Part shown: one piece after another, positions 26,940 through 35,518 of the stretch
Numbering within the stretch: position 1 is the first letter of the stretch
Layout of the letters: every line of letters begins with the position of its first letter
Made by a program: the position numbers and the translations under genes
Source: Methylobacterium brachiatum
Lineage (GTDB): Bacteria > Pseudomonadota > Alphaproteobacteria > Rhizobiales > Beijerinckiaceae
NCBI RefSeq assembly: GCF_020523825.1
Contig: NZ_JAJALK010000019.1
Location: 1 to 64,000, forward strand
Length of the DNA: 64,000 bases
Direction: 5' to 3'
Notes under the pieces: model-generated
Database searches by the model: none
What the model was told of the DNA's origin: nothing
What the model saw: only the letters and a program-made list of their open reading frames with translations

Positions 26940-28382
26940 ATGTTCGGTAGGCGACAATCCGGAGCCGCCCCGACGGCGCCCGCGCCGGTCCCGCAGATGC
27001 GGGCCGCCCTGCCGGCCGCGCCGGTGCTGCGCGACGCCGCGCCGGCACCGAAGCCGCCCAAGCCCGCCGCCCCGGTGGTGGTCGAGAACCTGCGCTCCGA
27101 GGATTACTACCGGACCAAGAGCCTGATCTTCGGCGCCCTGATCGAGGCGATCGACCTCACCCAGCTCGCGCGCCTCGACGCCGAGACCGCCCGGGAGGAG
27201 ATCCGCGACATCGTCACGGAGATCATCGGGCTCAAGAACATCGTCCTGTCGATCGCCGAGCAGGAGGAGCTGCTCGACGACATCTGCAACGACGTGCTGG
27301 GCTACGGCCCGCTGGAGCCGCTGCTCGCCCGCGACGACATCGCCGACATCATGGTCAACGGCGCCAACCGGACCTTCATCGAGGTCGACGGCAAGATCCA
27401 GCTGACCAATGTCCGCTTCCGCGACAACCAGCAGCTGATGAACATCTGCCAGCGGATCGTCAGCCAGGTCGGGCGACGCGTGGACGACGCCTCGCCGATC
27501 TGCGACGCGCGCCTGCCGGACGGCTCCCGCGTCAACGTCATCGCGCCGCCGCTGGCCATCGACGGGCCGGCGCTCACAATCCGCAAGTTCAAGAAGGACA
27601 AGCTCACCCTGGAGCAGCTGGTGCGCTTCGGGGCGATCTCCCCCGAGGGCGCCGAGGTCCTGAAGATCATCGGCCAGTCTCGCTGCAACGTCGTCATCTC
27701 GGGCGGCACCGGCTCGGGCAAGACCACGCTGCTGAATTGCCTCACCGCCTTCATCGAGCACGACGAGCGGGTCATCACCTGCGAGGACGCGGCCGAGTTG
27801 CAGCTCCAGCAGCCGCACGTCGTGCGCCTGGAGACGCGCCCGCCGAACATGGAGGGCCAGGGGCAGGTCACCATGCGCGACCTGGTCAAGAACTGCCTGC
27901 GCATGCGGCCCGAGCGGATCATCGTCGGCGAGGTCCGCGGACCCGAGGCCTTCGACCTGCTCCAGGCGATGAATACCGGCCATGACGGCTCGATGGGCAC
28001 GCTCCACGCCAACAGCCCGCGCGAATGCCTGTCGCGGATCGAGTCGATGATCTCGATGGGCGGCTTCACGCTGCCATCGAAGACCCTGCGCGAGATGATC
28101 TGCGGCTCGATCGACGTGGTGATCCAGGCCATGCGCCTGCGCGACGGCTCCCGGCGCATCACCCATATCACCGAGGTGCTGGGCATGGAGGGCGACGTCA
28201 TCACCACCCAGGACGTGTTCCTCTACGACATCGTCGGCGAGGATCCGAACGGCAAGCTGATCGGGCGCCATCGCTCGACCGGGGTCGGGCGGCCGAAATT
28301 CTGGGAGCGGGCCCGCTATTACGGCCTGGAGCGCCGCCTCGGCGAGGCGCTCGACGCCGCCGAAATCGTCGACGGGGCGTGA
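26940..28382 (+). CDS. cpaF: Flp pilus assembly ATPase CpaF (TadA)
   Basis: A 480-residue secretion ATPase powering pilus extension and retraction. After a Pro/Ala-rich N-terminus come the N-terminal helical domain (SLIFGALIEAIDLTQL) and the VirB11/GspE-type core. The core has Walker A SGGTGSGKTTLLNCL, an Asp box (TCEDAAELQL), Walker B RMRPERIIVGEVRGPEAFD and the His box GHDGSMGTLHAN. All catalytic motifs are intact. It starts 54 bases after cpaE; tadB follows immediately. Confidence 0.96.
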   Translation: MFGRRQSGAAPTAPAPVPQMRAALPAAPVLRDAAPAPKPPKPAAPVVVENLRSEDYYRTKSLIFGALIEAIDLTQLARLDAETAREEIRDIVTEIIGLKNIVLSIAEQEELLDDICNDVLGYGPLEPLLARDDIADIMVNGANRTFIEVDGKIQLTNVRFRDNQQLMNICQRIVSQVGRRVDDASPICDARLPDGSRVNVIAPPLAIDGPALTIRKFKKDKLTLEQLVRFGAISPEGAEVLKIIGQSRCNVVISGGTGSGKTTLLNCLTAFIEHDERVITCEDAAELQLQQPHVVRLETRPPNMEGQGQVTMRDLVKNCLRMRPERIIVGEVRGPEAFDLLQAMNTGHDGSMGTLHANSPRECLSRIESMISMGGFTLPSKTLREMICGSIDVVIQAMRLRDGSRRITHITEVLGMEGDVITTQDVFLYDIVGEDPNGKLIGRHRSTGVGRPKFWERARYYGLERRLGEALDAAEIVDGA

Positions 28383-28384
28383 CC

Positions 28385-29362
28385 GTGGCGGATGCGTCCC
28401 AGATGCCGCTTGCCGCCGGCCTGATCGGCGTCGCGGTGGCGGCCGTCGCCTATGTGGCGGTGCTGCCGCTGCTCGGCGGCCAGCGCCGGGCGAACCGGCG
28501 GCTGAAAGCGATCGGCGTCACGGCCTCCGGGGCGGCGGTGCGCGGCGTCGCGGTCAACCGGCGCGAGCAGGTCGCCAAGACGCTGAGCGAGATCGAGGCG
28601 AAGGCCAAGAACGCCAACAAGGCCACGCTGGAGCTGAAGCTCGCCCGCGCCGGCCTGAGCTGGACGAAGCGGACCTTCTACACGATCTCGGGCGGCTGCG
28701 GCGGCGTCCTCGGCCTACTGCTGTTCCTGATCACCGACAGCCCGGTGGCGGCGGCCGGCGCCGCCTTCGCGGGGGGCTTCGGCCTGCCCGCCTGGATGCT
28801 GCGCCACCTGCGCATCCGGCGCATCGCGAAGTTCAACAAGGAACTGCCCAACGCCGTCGACGTGGTGGTGCGCGGCATCCGCACCGGCATCCCGGTGGGG
28901 GACTGCTTCCGGATGGTCTCGCGCGAGGCCGAGGAGCCGGTGCGCAGCGAGTTCAGGACGGTGATCGAGACCCAGGCGATGGGCCTCTCGCTGGGCGAGG
29001 CCGTCTCGCGCCTGTTCGAGCGGGTGCCGACCGCCGAGGTGAACTTCTTCGCGATCGTGATCAACATCCAGCAGCAATCGGGGGGCAACCTGTCGGAGGC
29101 GCTGAACAACCTCTCGGTCGTGCTGCGCGACCGGGCCAAGATGCGCGGCAAGGTCCAGGCGATGAGCATGGAGGCCAAGGCCTCGGCCTCGATCATCGCG
29201 TGCCTGCCCTTCGGCGTGGCCGGCATCACCACGCTGACGAGCCCGGATTACATCTCGCTGCTCTGGACGACGGATGTCGGCACGATCGCCCTCGTCGGGG
29301 CGGCGATCTGGATGTCGCTCGGCGTCTTCACGATCCGCAAGATGATCGCCTTCGACTTCTGA
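28385..29362 (+). CDS. tadB: Flp pilus inner-membrane platform protein TadB
   Basis: A 325-residue GspF-type membrane protein. An N-terminal transmembrane helix (AAGLIGVAVAAVAYVAVLPLL), two helices near residues 100-150, the cytoplasmic T2SSF domain (NKELPNAVDVVVRGIRTGIPV, FFAIVINIQQQSGGNLSEALNNLS) and a C-terminal helix pair are visible. The GTG at 28385, 2 bases after the cpaF stop, was chosen; an ATG at 28403 is a close alternative. It pairs with TadC as the rotor-like platform for CpaF. Confidence 0.93.
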   Translation: MADASQMPLAAGLIGVAVAAVAYVAVLPLLGGQRRANRRLKAIGVTASGAAVRGVAVNRREQVAKTLSEIEAKAKNANKATLELKLARAGLSWTKRTFYTISGGCGGVLGLLLFLITDSPVAAAGAAFAGGFGLPAWMLRHLRIRRIAKFNKELPNAVDVVVRGIRTGIPVGDCFRMVSREAEEPVRSEFRTVIETQAMGLSLGEAVSRLFERVPTAEVNFFAIVINIQQQSGGNLSEALNNLSVVLRDRAKMRGKVQAMSMEAKASASIIACLPFGVAGITTLTSPDYISLLWTTDVGTIALVGAAIWMSLGVFTIRKMIAFDF

Positions 29363-29388
29363 GCCCGCCCGGATTCGGACCCCGTTCC

Positions 29389-30369
29389 ATGATCGACGCC
29401 ATTGCGGAGAAGCTGTTCGATCCCCGCTTCATGGGCACGCTGCTGACCGCCATCGCGGCGGCCGCGACCGCCTTCGCGGTGGCGCAGCCCTTCTTCGAAT
29501 CGGACAAGCTTTCCAAGCGGATGAAGCTCGTCAGCGACGAGCGCGAGCTCATCCGGCGGCGGGAGCGCCAGGCGGACCGGGCCCGGCCGAACGAGCGGGC
29601 GACCCTGCGCGTGGCGCCCAAGGCCTACATGAAGTCGATCGTCGACCGGTACCAGCTGCACCGCTGGCTCGGTACCGATACGGCCAAGCGCAAGCTGATG
29701 ATGGCCGGTTATCGCGGCCAGGGCGCGGAGACCACGTTCCTGTTCTTCCGCTTCGTCGTCCCGGTCGCGTCGGTGATCGGGTCCGCGTTCTACCTGTTCG
29801 TGCTGGAGGTGATCGACGCCTCCTACCTGATGCGGATCGGGATGGTGATCGGCGCGGCCTATACGGGCATCAAGGCGCCGGAACTGTTCCTGGTCAACAC
29901 CGCCAAGAAGCGGCAGGCCGAGATCCGCCGGGCCTGGCCGGACGCCCTCGACCTGACGCTGATCTGCGTCGAATCCGGCATGGCGATCGAGAACGCGTTC
30001 CGGAAGGTGAGCACCGAGATCGCCGCCTCCTCGGTGGTGCTGGCCGAGGAGCTCGCCCTCATGACCGCCGAGATGTCGTTCCTGCCCGACCGGCGCCAGG
30101 CCTACGAGAATCTCGTCATGCGGACCGGGCTCGAGCCGGTGAAATCGGTGGCGACCGCGCTGATCCAGGCCGAGCGCTACGGCACGCCGATCGGCCAGGC
30201 GCTCCGGGTGCTGAGCCAGGAGAGCCGCGACCAGCGCATGAACGAGGCGGAGAAGAAGGCGGCCAGCCTGCCGCCCAAGCTGACCGTGCCGATGATCCTG
30301 TTCTTCCTGCCGGTGCTGTTCGTCGTCATCATCACGCCGGCCGTCATCCAGGTCATGCGCACGCAGTGA
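29389..30369 (+). CDS. tadC: Flp pilus inner-membrane platform protein TadC
   Basis: A 326-residue partner of TadB. Two early helices, a central pair (FRFVVPVASVIGSAFYLFVLEV, YLMRIGMVIGAAYTGI) and a T2SSF domain with RRAWPDALDLTLICVESGMAIENAF and the conserved GTPIGQALRVLSQESRDQRM are seen. It ends in helix VPMILFFLPVLFVVIITPAVIQ. It starts 26 bases after tadB and is the last gene of the operon. tadD/tadE-G homologues and the prepilin peptidase are absent here. Confidence 0.93.
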   Translation: MIDAIAEKLFDPRFMGTLLTAIAAAATAFAVAQPFFESDKLSKRMKLVSDERELIRRRERQADRARPNERATLRVAPKAYMKSIVDRYQLHRWLGTDTAKRKLMMAGYRGQGAETTFLFFRFVVPVASVIGSAFYLFVLEVIDASYLMRIGMVIGAAYTGIKAPELFLVNTAKKRQAEIRRAWPDALDLTLICVESGMAIENAFRKVSTEIAASSVVLAEELALMTAEMSFLPDRRQAYENLVMRTGLEPVKSVATALIQAERYGTPIGQALRVLSQESRDQRMNEAEKKAASLPPKLTVPMILFFLPVLFVVIITPAVIQVMRTQ

Positions 30370-30396
30370 CGGCCGTGCCCGCGACCCGGTGACCGC

Positions 30397-30660
30397 TCAG
30401 CGGATGCGGCCGGGACGGGTCGGCTCGAACACGATCCGGCGGTGGAAGGCGCACCAGCTCTTGCCGTCGGAGACCGGCGCACCGCAGCAGATCGCGCGGT
30501 CGTTCGGCTCGCCGATGATGTACTTGCACACGAAAGCCCCGGACTGCGCGAAGGGCACGCGCAGGTCCGCCGACGGCTCCTGGACGCCTTCGGCATCGCC
30601 GATCTGAGACATGCGGACGAGTTGATTCATGGCGGTGATCGGCTCAATAAGCATCTGCAC
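30397..30660 (-). CDS. GcrA C-terminal-domain-like zinc-binding protein
   Basis: An 87-residue protein matching only the C-terminal part of GcrA, the alphaproteobacterial cell-cycle transcription activator. The segment CKYIIGEPNDRAICCGAPVSDGKSWCAFHRRIVFEP has the Cys/Cys/Cys/His layout and the terminal FEP-type tail of that domain. The N-terminal helix-turn-helix that binds methylated DNA is missing. In GcrA the C-terminal domain contacts sigma-70, so this could be a sigma-interacting fragment or a modulator. Start uncertain: Met at 30660, 30630 or 30612. Convergent with tadC. Confidence 0.65.
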   Translation of the reverse strand: MQMLIEPITAMNQLVRMSQIGDAEGVQEPSADLRVPFAQSGAFVCKYIIGEPNDRAICCGAPVSDGKSWCAFHRRIVFEPTRPGRIR

Positions 30661-31046
30661 GGTCGGCGCGGGCGCCTCGGCAGTGAGGGAGGGTTGAACG
30701 CCCTGCCTTCAGGCGGCGGCCCCGTCTCGCGTGTCCGGGACTTGCGTCTCGCGGAGCGGCATCGGGGGCGACCCGCCCGAGCCGGCCTCGACGGCTGGCG
30801 CGGTGAGCGTCATCGTGTTGTCGTAACTGGGGTTACAACGATTGAAAACAAGACCAGCGTGCATTCGCTGCATCGGACCACGGTGCGGGGTGCGTAGCTG
30901 GGCACAGAGTCGCGGCTCTTCGGCCTCGATCCGCAGGGCCTGACGAAACCGCCGGAACGCGCCGCCGCAGCCCGCGACCGGGCGTGCAACCGGCCCCTGG
31001 CTGTGGTTTGGTGGGCGCTCACGCGAACAGAGCCGGATTGCGGATT
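30661..31046. other. Divergent gene-free region with an 8-bp inverted repeat
   Basis: These 386 bases separate the GcrA-like gene from sseA and carry no convincing gene. GTCGTAAC (30820-30827) and GTTACAAC (30832-30839) form an inverted repeat with one mismatch and a 4-base spacer, in a locally AT-richer patch. It could be an operator or promoter element for sseA. Confidence 0.4.
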
Positions 31047-31892
31047 ATGGCCCACCCGCCCCTCGTGCCCCCCGAATGGTTGCACGACCGCCTCGATGCG
31101 CCCGACATCGTGGTGCTCGATGCCTCGTGGTACCTGCCGGCCGCCGGTCGCGACCCGGCCGCCGAGTTCCGGGCCGCCCATATCCCCGGAGCGCTGCGCT
31201 TCGACCTCGACGCCATGAGCGACACCGAATCGAGCCTGCCGCACATGCTGCCGCGCTCCGACGTGTTCGCCTCGCGGATGCGGGCTTTGGGCATCGGCGA
31301 CGGCATGCAGATCGTCGTCTATGACGGCCAGGGCCTGTTCTCGGCCCCCCGGGTCTGGTGGATGCTCAAGACCTTCGGGGTCCGCGACGCGCTGGTGCTG
31401 GATGGCGGCCTGCCCGCCTGGATCGCGGCCGGCTACCCGACCGAGGACGGCGACCCCGCCCCGCGCGAGCGGCGCCACTTCACCGCCCGCCTCGACCACG
31501 GCGCCGTGGCGGACGCCAACGACGTCGCCCGGGCCCTGGAGACCGGCTCGGCCCAGGTGGTCGATGCCCGCTCGGCCACCCGCTTCCGCGGCGAGGAGCC
31601 GGAGCCGCGTCCGGGCGTGCGGCCGGGGCACATGCCGGGCGCGCACAACCTGCACTACGCGTCCCTCCAGCAGGACGGCCGCCTGAAGAGCCCGGAGGAG
31701 CTGGAGCGTCTGTTCGCGGAGACCGGCATCGATCCCGACCGGCCGGTGGTGACCACCTGCGGCTCGGGCGTGACCGCGGCGATCATCGCCCTGGCGCTGG
31801 AGACGATGGGCCGGCCGGCCCGCGGCCTCTACGACGGGTCGTGGTCGGAATGGGGTGCCGACACGGCGCGCCCGGTCGCGACGGGCGTTTGA
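31047..31892 (+). CDS. sseA: 3-mercaptopyruvate sulfurtransferase (rhodanese family)
   Basis: A 281-residue tandem rhodanese enzyme moving sulfur from 3-mercaptopyruvate to thiols or cyanide. The N-terminal inactive repeat contains VVLDASWYLPAAGRDP and AAHIPGALRFDLDAMSD. The C-terminal repeat has VVDARSATRFRGEEPEPRPGVRPGHMPGAHNL and the active-site loop TTCGSGVTAAI; CGSGVT is typical of mercaptopyruvate rather than thiosulfate enzymes. The ATG at 31047 gives the standard length. It converges on the ftr operon, with a double-hairpin repeat between. Confidence 0.93.
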   Translation: MAHPPLVPPEWLHDRLDAPDIVVLDASWYLPAAGRDPAAEFRAAHIPGALRFDLDAMSDTESSLPHMLPRSDVFASRMRALGIGDGMQIVVYDGQGLFSAPRVWWMLKTFGVRDALVLDGGLPAWIAAGYPTEDGDPAPRERRHFTARLDHGAVADANDVARALETGSAQVVDARSATRFRGEEPEPRPGVRPGHMPGAHNLHYASLQQDGRLKSPEELERLFAETGIDPDRPVVTTCGSGVTAAIIALALETMGRPARGLYDGSWSEWGADTARPVATGV

Positions 31893-31900
31893 GCGCGCAT

Positions 31901-31946
31901 GTCAGGGCCCTGCCCTGACGACCCGCCAAAGGGCATGGCCCTTTGG
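31901..31946. repeat. Bipartite double-hairpin element, copy 1
   Basis: Hairpin one is 31901-31919 (7-bp stem GTCAGGG, 5-base loop). After the linker GACCCGC comes hairpin two at 31926-31946 (9-bp stem CCAAAGGGC, loop ATG), then GAAACC nearby. The same architecture recurs at 44191-44232 with different stem sequences. Located between convergent sseA and ftrC, so it may end both transcripts. Confidence 0.7.
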
Positions 31947-31956
31947 AAACCCTGAC

Positions 31957-32781
31957 TTAAGCCGTGCGCACCGAGCGGCGCTTGTCGGCGGCGCTCCACT
32001 GCATCAGCCCGACCATCACCGCGATGGTGCCGACATAGACCAGGCCCTGCAGGGCGGTCGGCCGGTCGGTGTAGCCGACCAGCGCGTGCAGCACCCGGCC
32101 CGGCCAGGAATTCTCGGCGATCACCCCGGAGCTGTTCCACAAGGTCTGGCCGAGGACATCGACGACGCCGGCATTGGACAGGAACTGGGCGGCCTGCGAC
32201 GCCAGTCCCGCGGCGAGGAAGATGATCAGCGCGCTGGTGATCGAGAACACGTACCGGCTCGGGATCGCGGCCAAGCCGAAATAGGTCACGGCCGAGAGGA
32301 GGATGCCCGCCCCGATGCCCGCGAAGGCGCCGAACTGGATATCCGCGCCCGAAGTGCCCGACGCCACGAGACCGTAGAGGAACAGCACCAGCTCCGCGCC
32401 CTCGCGCAGGATCGCGGCGCCGACCACGATCGAGAGGGCGGCGGCCTCGCGCTCGCCCGAGCGCACGGCCTCGCCCGTCGCCCGCAATTCGCCTGCGAGC
32501 TCCTTCCCGTGCTTGCTCATCCAGGTGTTGTGCCAGATCAGCAGCAGCACCGCGACGATCAGCACGGCGGCGTTCAGGATGTCCTGGCCGCTGCCCTCGA
32601 ACGCGTCGGAGATCGATTCCGCGAACAGGGCCACGAGGCCGGCCCCGGCGAGGCCACCGGCGACGCCGAGCAGGACCCAGCGCATCCGGCCCGGGATGCC
32701 CCGGGTGGCGGCCAGCACGATCGAGATGATCAGGCCCGCCTCGATGACTTCGCGGAAGGCGATGATGAAGGCGCCGATCAT
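31957..32781 (-). CDS. ftrC: Iron permease FTR1 family (FtrC)
   Basis: A 274-residue inner-membrane permease with about seven transmembrane helices. The two REXXE iron-binding motifs are intact: REVIE at residues 10-14 and REGAE at 126-130. Fe3+ produced at the periplasmic face is handed through such permeases. It is the last gene of the minus-strand operon ftrA-ftrB-ftrD-ftrC; in described FtrABCD systems the same four components take up ferrous iron. Confidence 0.92.
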   Translation of the reverse strand: MIGAFIIAFREVIEAGLIISIVLAATRGIPGRMRWVLLGVAGGLAGAGLVALFAESISDAFEGSGQDILNAAVLIVAVLLLIWHNTWMSKHGKELAGELRATGEAVRSGEREAAALSIVVGAAILREGAELVLFLYGLVASGTSGADIQFGAFAGIGAGILLSAVTYFGLAAIPSRYVFSITSALIIFLAAGLASQAAQFLSNAGVVDVLGQTLWNSSGVIAENSWPGRVLHALVGYTDRPTALQGLVYVGTIAVMVGLMQWSAADKRRSVRTA

Positions 32782-32811
32782 GGCGTTCTCCTCAGTTGAA
32801 CGCGGACCGCG

Positions 32812-34227
32812 CTACCAGACCCAGAACAGGAGCACCCAGTTGGCGACCGAGAGGGTCACCGCCGAGGCGATGCAGGCCGTGGCCGCGGCCCGCTGCAGGC
32901 CGCCCGCTGCCAGGCCGGCGACGCGCCAGCCGAGCCACACGCTCCACAGGCCGGAGCCGATCAGCATGGCGGCGCGGATCTCCGACACGTACGGGATGTG
33001 GATGCCGTCGCCGCGCAGAAACGTGACCGTCAGCGCCGAGAGGCCCAGGAAGACGCCGCAGCCAGCCACCGGGATCAGCGTCTGCGTGAGGTGGTGGAAG
33101 CGCGAGAGCGACCAGCCGCCGAGCGCCACGGTCGCCAGCGCCACGATCCCCGACAGGGCGAGCCCCAGGATGACGGTCGCGGCGCCGATGTAGGCCAGCA
33201 GCAACCCGCCGTCGAGCAGGGTCATCACGTCGCTGTGGTCGGGATAGTTCGTCAGCACGAACCACGGCGCGGACATCTCCAGCGGCCAGGTGATCCCGTG
33301 CTCGATCAGCCAGGTGGCGGCGACCTGCTTGGCCTCGACGAACCAGGGGCTCGACGACCACTGGAACGCGCCCACCGCCAGGGCCAGCATGCCGAACAGG
33401 ATCAGCACGGTCTGTTCCAGGCTCGGCTCCTGGCCGGCGACGTGGACGATCTCGTGGTTGGGCGAGCGCAACGCGAGGCGCACCGCGCCGCGATGGCCGC
33501 TGCAGCGCCCGCACATGTGGCAGGAGCCGGAGCCGCGCATCGCCTTCACCGGCACCAGGGGGGCGCAGTTGAAATGCTCGGTTCCCTGCACGGGCTTGGG
33601 CGAGGCGGCCCAGGCGGCGCGGTCCACCTGGAAGCTGATCGGCGCGAGCTTCGAGAGCACCGCGAACACGCCGTTGACCGGGCAGAGATAGCGGCACCAG
33701 ACCCGCTTGTTGCGCCCGTAGAGCAGGCCGACCACGATCGCTGCAAGCGTCGAGCCGCCGAGCACGGCGAGCACCGGCTTCGGATAGCCGTAGACGCTGG
33801 TCATCTGGCCGTAGACCGTGGTGCCGGCAAACGCCAGGAACGGCCAGCCCTGCCAGGTGATCCAGCGCGGTATGGCGTAGCCGCGGCTCCAGCGGCTGGC
33901 GAACTCGCTGAGCGCCCCCTCGGGGCAGAGCACGCCGCACCAGGCCCGGCCGACCAGCACCATGCTCAGGAGCACGAACGGCCACCAGATGCCCCAGAAC
34001 GCGAATTGCGCGGCGAGCGTCAGGTTGGTCCAGATATGCGCGGTGTTGTCGGGCAGCGGCAGCAGCGCGGGCACGATCACCAGCACGCCGTAGATTCCGA
34101 CGATCACCCATTGCACGGCGCGGATCATCCAGCCGTGCAGCCGGAGCCAGTCGCCGAAGCGGGCGAGCCGCTCGTCGATCATGTCCCGGCGCGAGGGCGC
34201 CTCGGCGAGGAAGGTCTGGGACGCCAC
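32812..34227 (-). CDS. ftrD: Polyferredoxin-like membrane protein FtrD
   Basis: A 471-residue membrane protein of the NapH/FtrD type. At least eight helices are predicted. Cysteine motifs RAWCGVLCPEG and KRVWCRYLCPVNG sit at helix ends, and CHMCGRCSGHRG lies in a loop (about residues 233-244), fit to bind Fe-S clusters. In Ftr systems it is thought to carry away the electron from Fe2+ oxidation at FtrB. The GTG at 34227 is in frame, and an ATG at 34182 is possible. It starts 13 bases after ftrB and is followed by ftrC after 30 bases. Confidence 0.88.
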   Translation of the reverse strand: MASQTFLAEAPSRRDMIDERLARFGDWLRLHGWMIRAVQWVIVGIYGVLVIVPALLPLPDNTAHIWTNLTLAAQFAFWGIWWPFVLLSMVLVGRAWCGVLCPEGALSEFASRWSRGYAIPRWITWQGWPFLAFAGTTVYGQMTSVYGYPKPVLAVLGGSTLAAIVVGLLYGRNKRVWCRYLCPVNGVFAVLSKLAPISFQVDRAAWAASPKPVQGTEHFNCAPLVPVKAMRGSGSCHMCGRCSGHRGAVRLALRSPNHEIVHVAGQEPSLEQTVLILFGMLALAVGAFQWSSSPWFVEAKQVAATWLIEHGITWPLEMSAPWFVLTNYPDHSDVMTLLDGGLLLAYIGAATVILGLALSGIVALATVALGGWSLSRFHHLTQTLIPVAGCGVFLGLSALTVTFLRGDGIHIPYVSEIRAAMLIGSGLWSVWLGWRVAGLAAGGLQRAAATACIASAVTLSVANWVLLFWVW

Positions 34228-34240
34228 CGTCAGGACGCGC

Positions 34241-34588
34241 TCACTTGGCCACCAGGGTGGCTTTCGCCTCGGGATGGAAATCGTCGAACACCTGGTAGGT
34301 GCCGGGATCGAGGGTGCGGAACACGATCGCCGAGGTCGAGCCCGCCGCCAGCGCCTTCTCGCGCTTGAGTTCCGTGCTCTCGAACTCCACCGGCGATTGG
34401 CCGGTATTCGAGATCTCCAGCTTGAACCGCGTGTTGGCGGGCACCTCGATGACCGCCGGCAGGATCACGCCGTCGCGCATCTCGACCTTGATGACCGGCA
34501 TGTCGTCCGCACGCGCGGAGGTCGCCGCCCAGGAGGCGACGAGGAGAGCGGCGGCGGCGAGCCGGAGGGGGCGCAACGAGCGTGACAC
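34241..34588 (-). CDS. ftrB: Periplasmic cupredoxin-like protein FtrB
   Basis: A 115-residue exported protein: signal peptide to about residue 27 (TSARA), then a small beta-sandwich resembling the cupredoxin_1/EfeO N-terminal fold (VILPAVIEVPANTRFKLEISNTGQSPVEFES, GTYQVFDDFHP). Canonical copper ligands are not all evident: no Cys, and His only in the FHPEA segment. In the Brucella and Bordetella systems this component is proposed to oxidise Fe2+. The gap of 15 bases to ftrA indicates one operon. Confidence 0.85.
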   Translation of the reverse strand: MSRSLRPLRLAAAALLVASWAATSARADDMPVIKVEMRDGVILPAVIEVPANTRFKLEISNTGQSPVEFESTELKREKALAAGSTSAIVFRTLDPGTYQVFDDFHPEAKATLVAK

Positions 34589-34603
34589 GGATATCCCTTC
34601 GGT

Positions 34604-35167
34604 TCAGTAGGCGCCCTTCTTGCCGACGCCGGCGAAGGTGAAATCCTGGGTGACGTCGAAGGGCTCGAACCACGGGCCGACCCCGGTCTCCTTGTCGACA
34701 TGGCGGCCGAAATGGCTGTCCTTGCCGGGCGGTGCGACCGTGACCTTCAGGCGGTAGCGGCCGGGGCCGAACAGCTTGACGTTGTCGCCGTAATGCGGGC
34801 CGTCATTGGCGACCATCGGCATCAGCATGCCCGAGACTTTCTGGTCCGTCGGCTTGTCGCCGTCGAGCTTCACCGCCTCGAAACGGACCTCGAGCGCGGG
34901 CACCCAATCGCCTTCCGCGAAGCCGTTCCGGTTGTCCTTGGCGGCGCGGATATCCGTCTCGAGATGCAGGTCCGACTGCGCGGCCTCGCGCATCATGCCG
35001 GGCGGGTCCATCTCGATCGGCTGGAGGTACACGGCCGCGACCTCCAGGCCGTTCTTGGTCACGTGCGGACCGATCGGCACCTCCTTGGCGGAGGCGGCAC
35101 CCGCGGTCGCGAGAAGGGCAGCCGCGGCGAGGCCGCGGAGAATCGGGAAGAGAGTCGAAGCGCGCAT
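34604..35167 (-). CDS. ftrA: Periplasmic P19/Tp34-family iron-binding protein FtrA
   Basis: A 187-residue exported protein. The signal peptide ends near TAGAASA. The mature domain matches P19/Tp34: YLQPIEMDPPG, SDLHLETDIRA, MPMVANDGPHYGDNVKL and the HFGRHVDKETGVGPWF segment, which hold the His/Met/Glu metal ligands. P19 proteins bind Cu2+ and iron in the periplasm and deliver iron to FTR1 permeases. An ATG at 35179 is a second possible start. First gene of the ftr operon, so the divergent region to the right should carry its promoter. Confidence 0.9.
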   Translation of the reverse strand: MRASTLFPILRGLAAAALLATAGAASAKEVPIGPHVTKNGLEVAAVYLQPIEMDPPGMMREAAQSDLHLETDIRAAKDNRNGFAEGDWVPALEVRFEAVKLDGDKPTDQKVSGMLMPMVANDGPHYGDNVKLFGPGRYRLKVTVAPPGKDSHFGRHVDKETGVGPWFEPFDVTQDFTFAGVGKKGAY

Positions 35168-35235
35168 GGCGTCGCACATAACGCTCTCGGCAGAAGTTTC
35201 AAAGAGGCAACCCGCCGCCGATCAAATCATAACAA

Positions 35236-35242
35236 TTCTAAA
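35236..35242 (-). promoter_or_regulatory. TTTAGAA half-site, possible Irr/ICE box of ftrA
   Basis: On the ftrA strand the sequence reads TTTAGAATTGTTATGAT. The first seven bases equal the left half of the rhizobial iron control element (TTTAGAA-N3-TTCTAAA), while the right half matches at only 4 of 7. It lies 69 bases upstream of the ftrA start. Weak candidate for iron regulation. Confidence 0.3.
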
Positions 35243-35312
35243 CTAATACCTCTACAGCCTTGGCGAATGGTAGTTCTTGGTCTTTACCTGCCACATCGCC
35301 GAGTTGTGGTGT

Positions 35313-35336
35313 GCGGGCGGAAGTTATTCCGCCCGC
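35313..35336. terminator. Perfect 10-bp hairpin in the porin leader region
   Basis: GCGGGCGGAA and its exact complement flank a GTTA loop. It lies about 180 bases upstream of the porin ATG. No U-run follows on either strand. It could be an attenuator, an insulator between divergent promoters, or a protein site. Confidence 0.4.
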
Positions 35337-35485
35337 TGTGGCCGGGCGTATCTTGACCGGTGGATGGATGTAGGGATCGTCACGTCGTTGCCATGCGAGC
35401 CGACGACAAGGTCGCACAGGACGAGAAAATGGTGCGGTCTGTGTTCGAGACGATCCGGAACGGCTTGCGCGTCCGCAATTCCCAT

Positions 35486-35501
35486 TATAGCAAGTGCTAT
35501 A
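35486..35501. promoter_or_regulatory. 7-2-7 inverted repeat TATAGCA-AG-TGCTATA, candidate operator
   Basis: A perfect palindrome ends 18 bases before the porin start codon, where a bound repressor would block translation initiation or early transcription. AT-rich dyads of this size are typical of Fur/Mur-type and similar repressors, but the exact sequence is not one I can assign. Confidence 0.5.
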
Positions 35502-35518
35502 TCTTTTCCGCGAGTCCG

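Larger units (their letters stand above)
35180..35518. other. Divergent ftrA/porin control region
   Basis: A 339-base gap with no gene. It holds an AT-rich patch (35218-35247), a perfect hairpin (35313-35336) and a 7-2-7 inverted repeat (35486-35501), described separately. Both flanking transcription units start here, so shared metal control is plausible. Confidence 0.6.
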
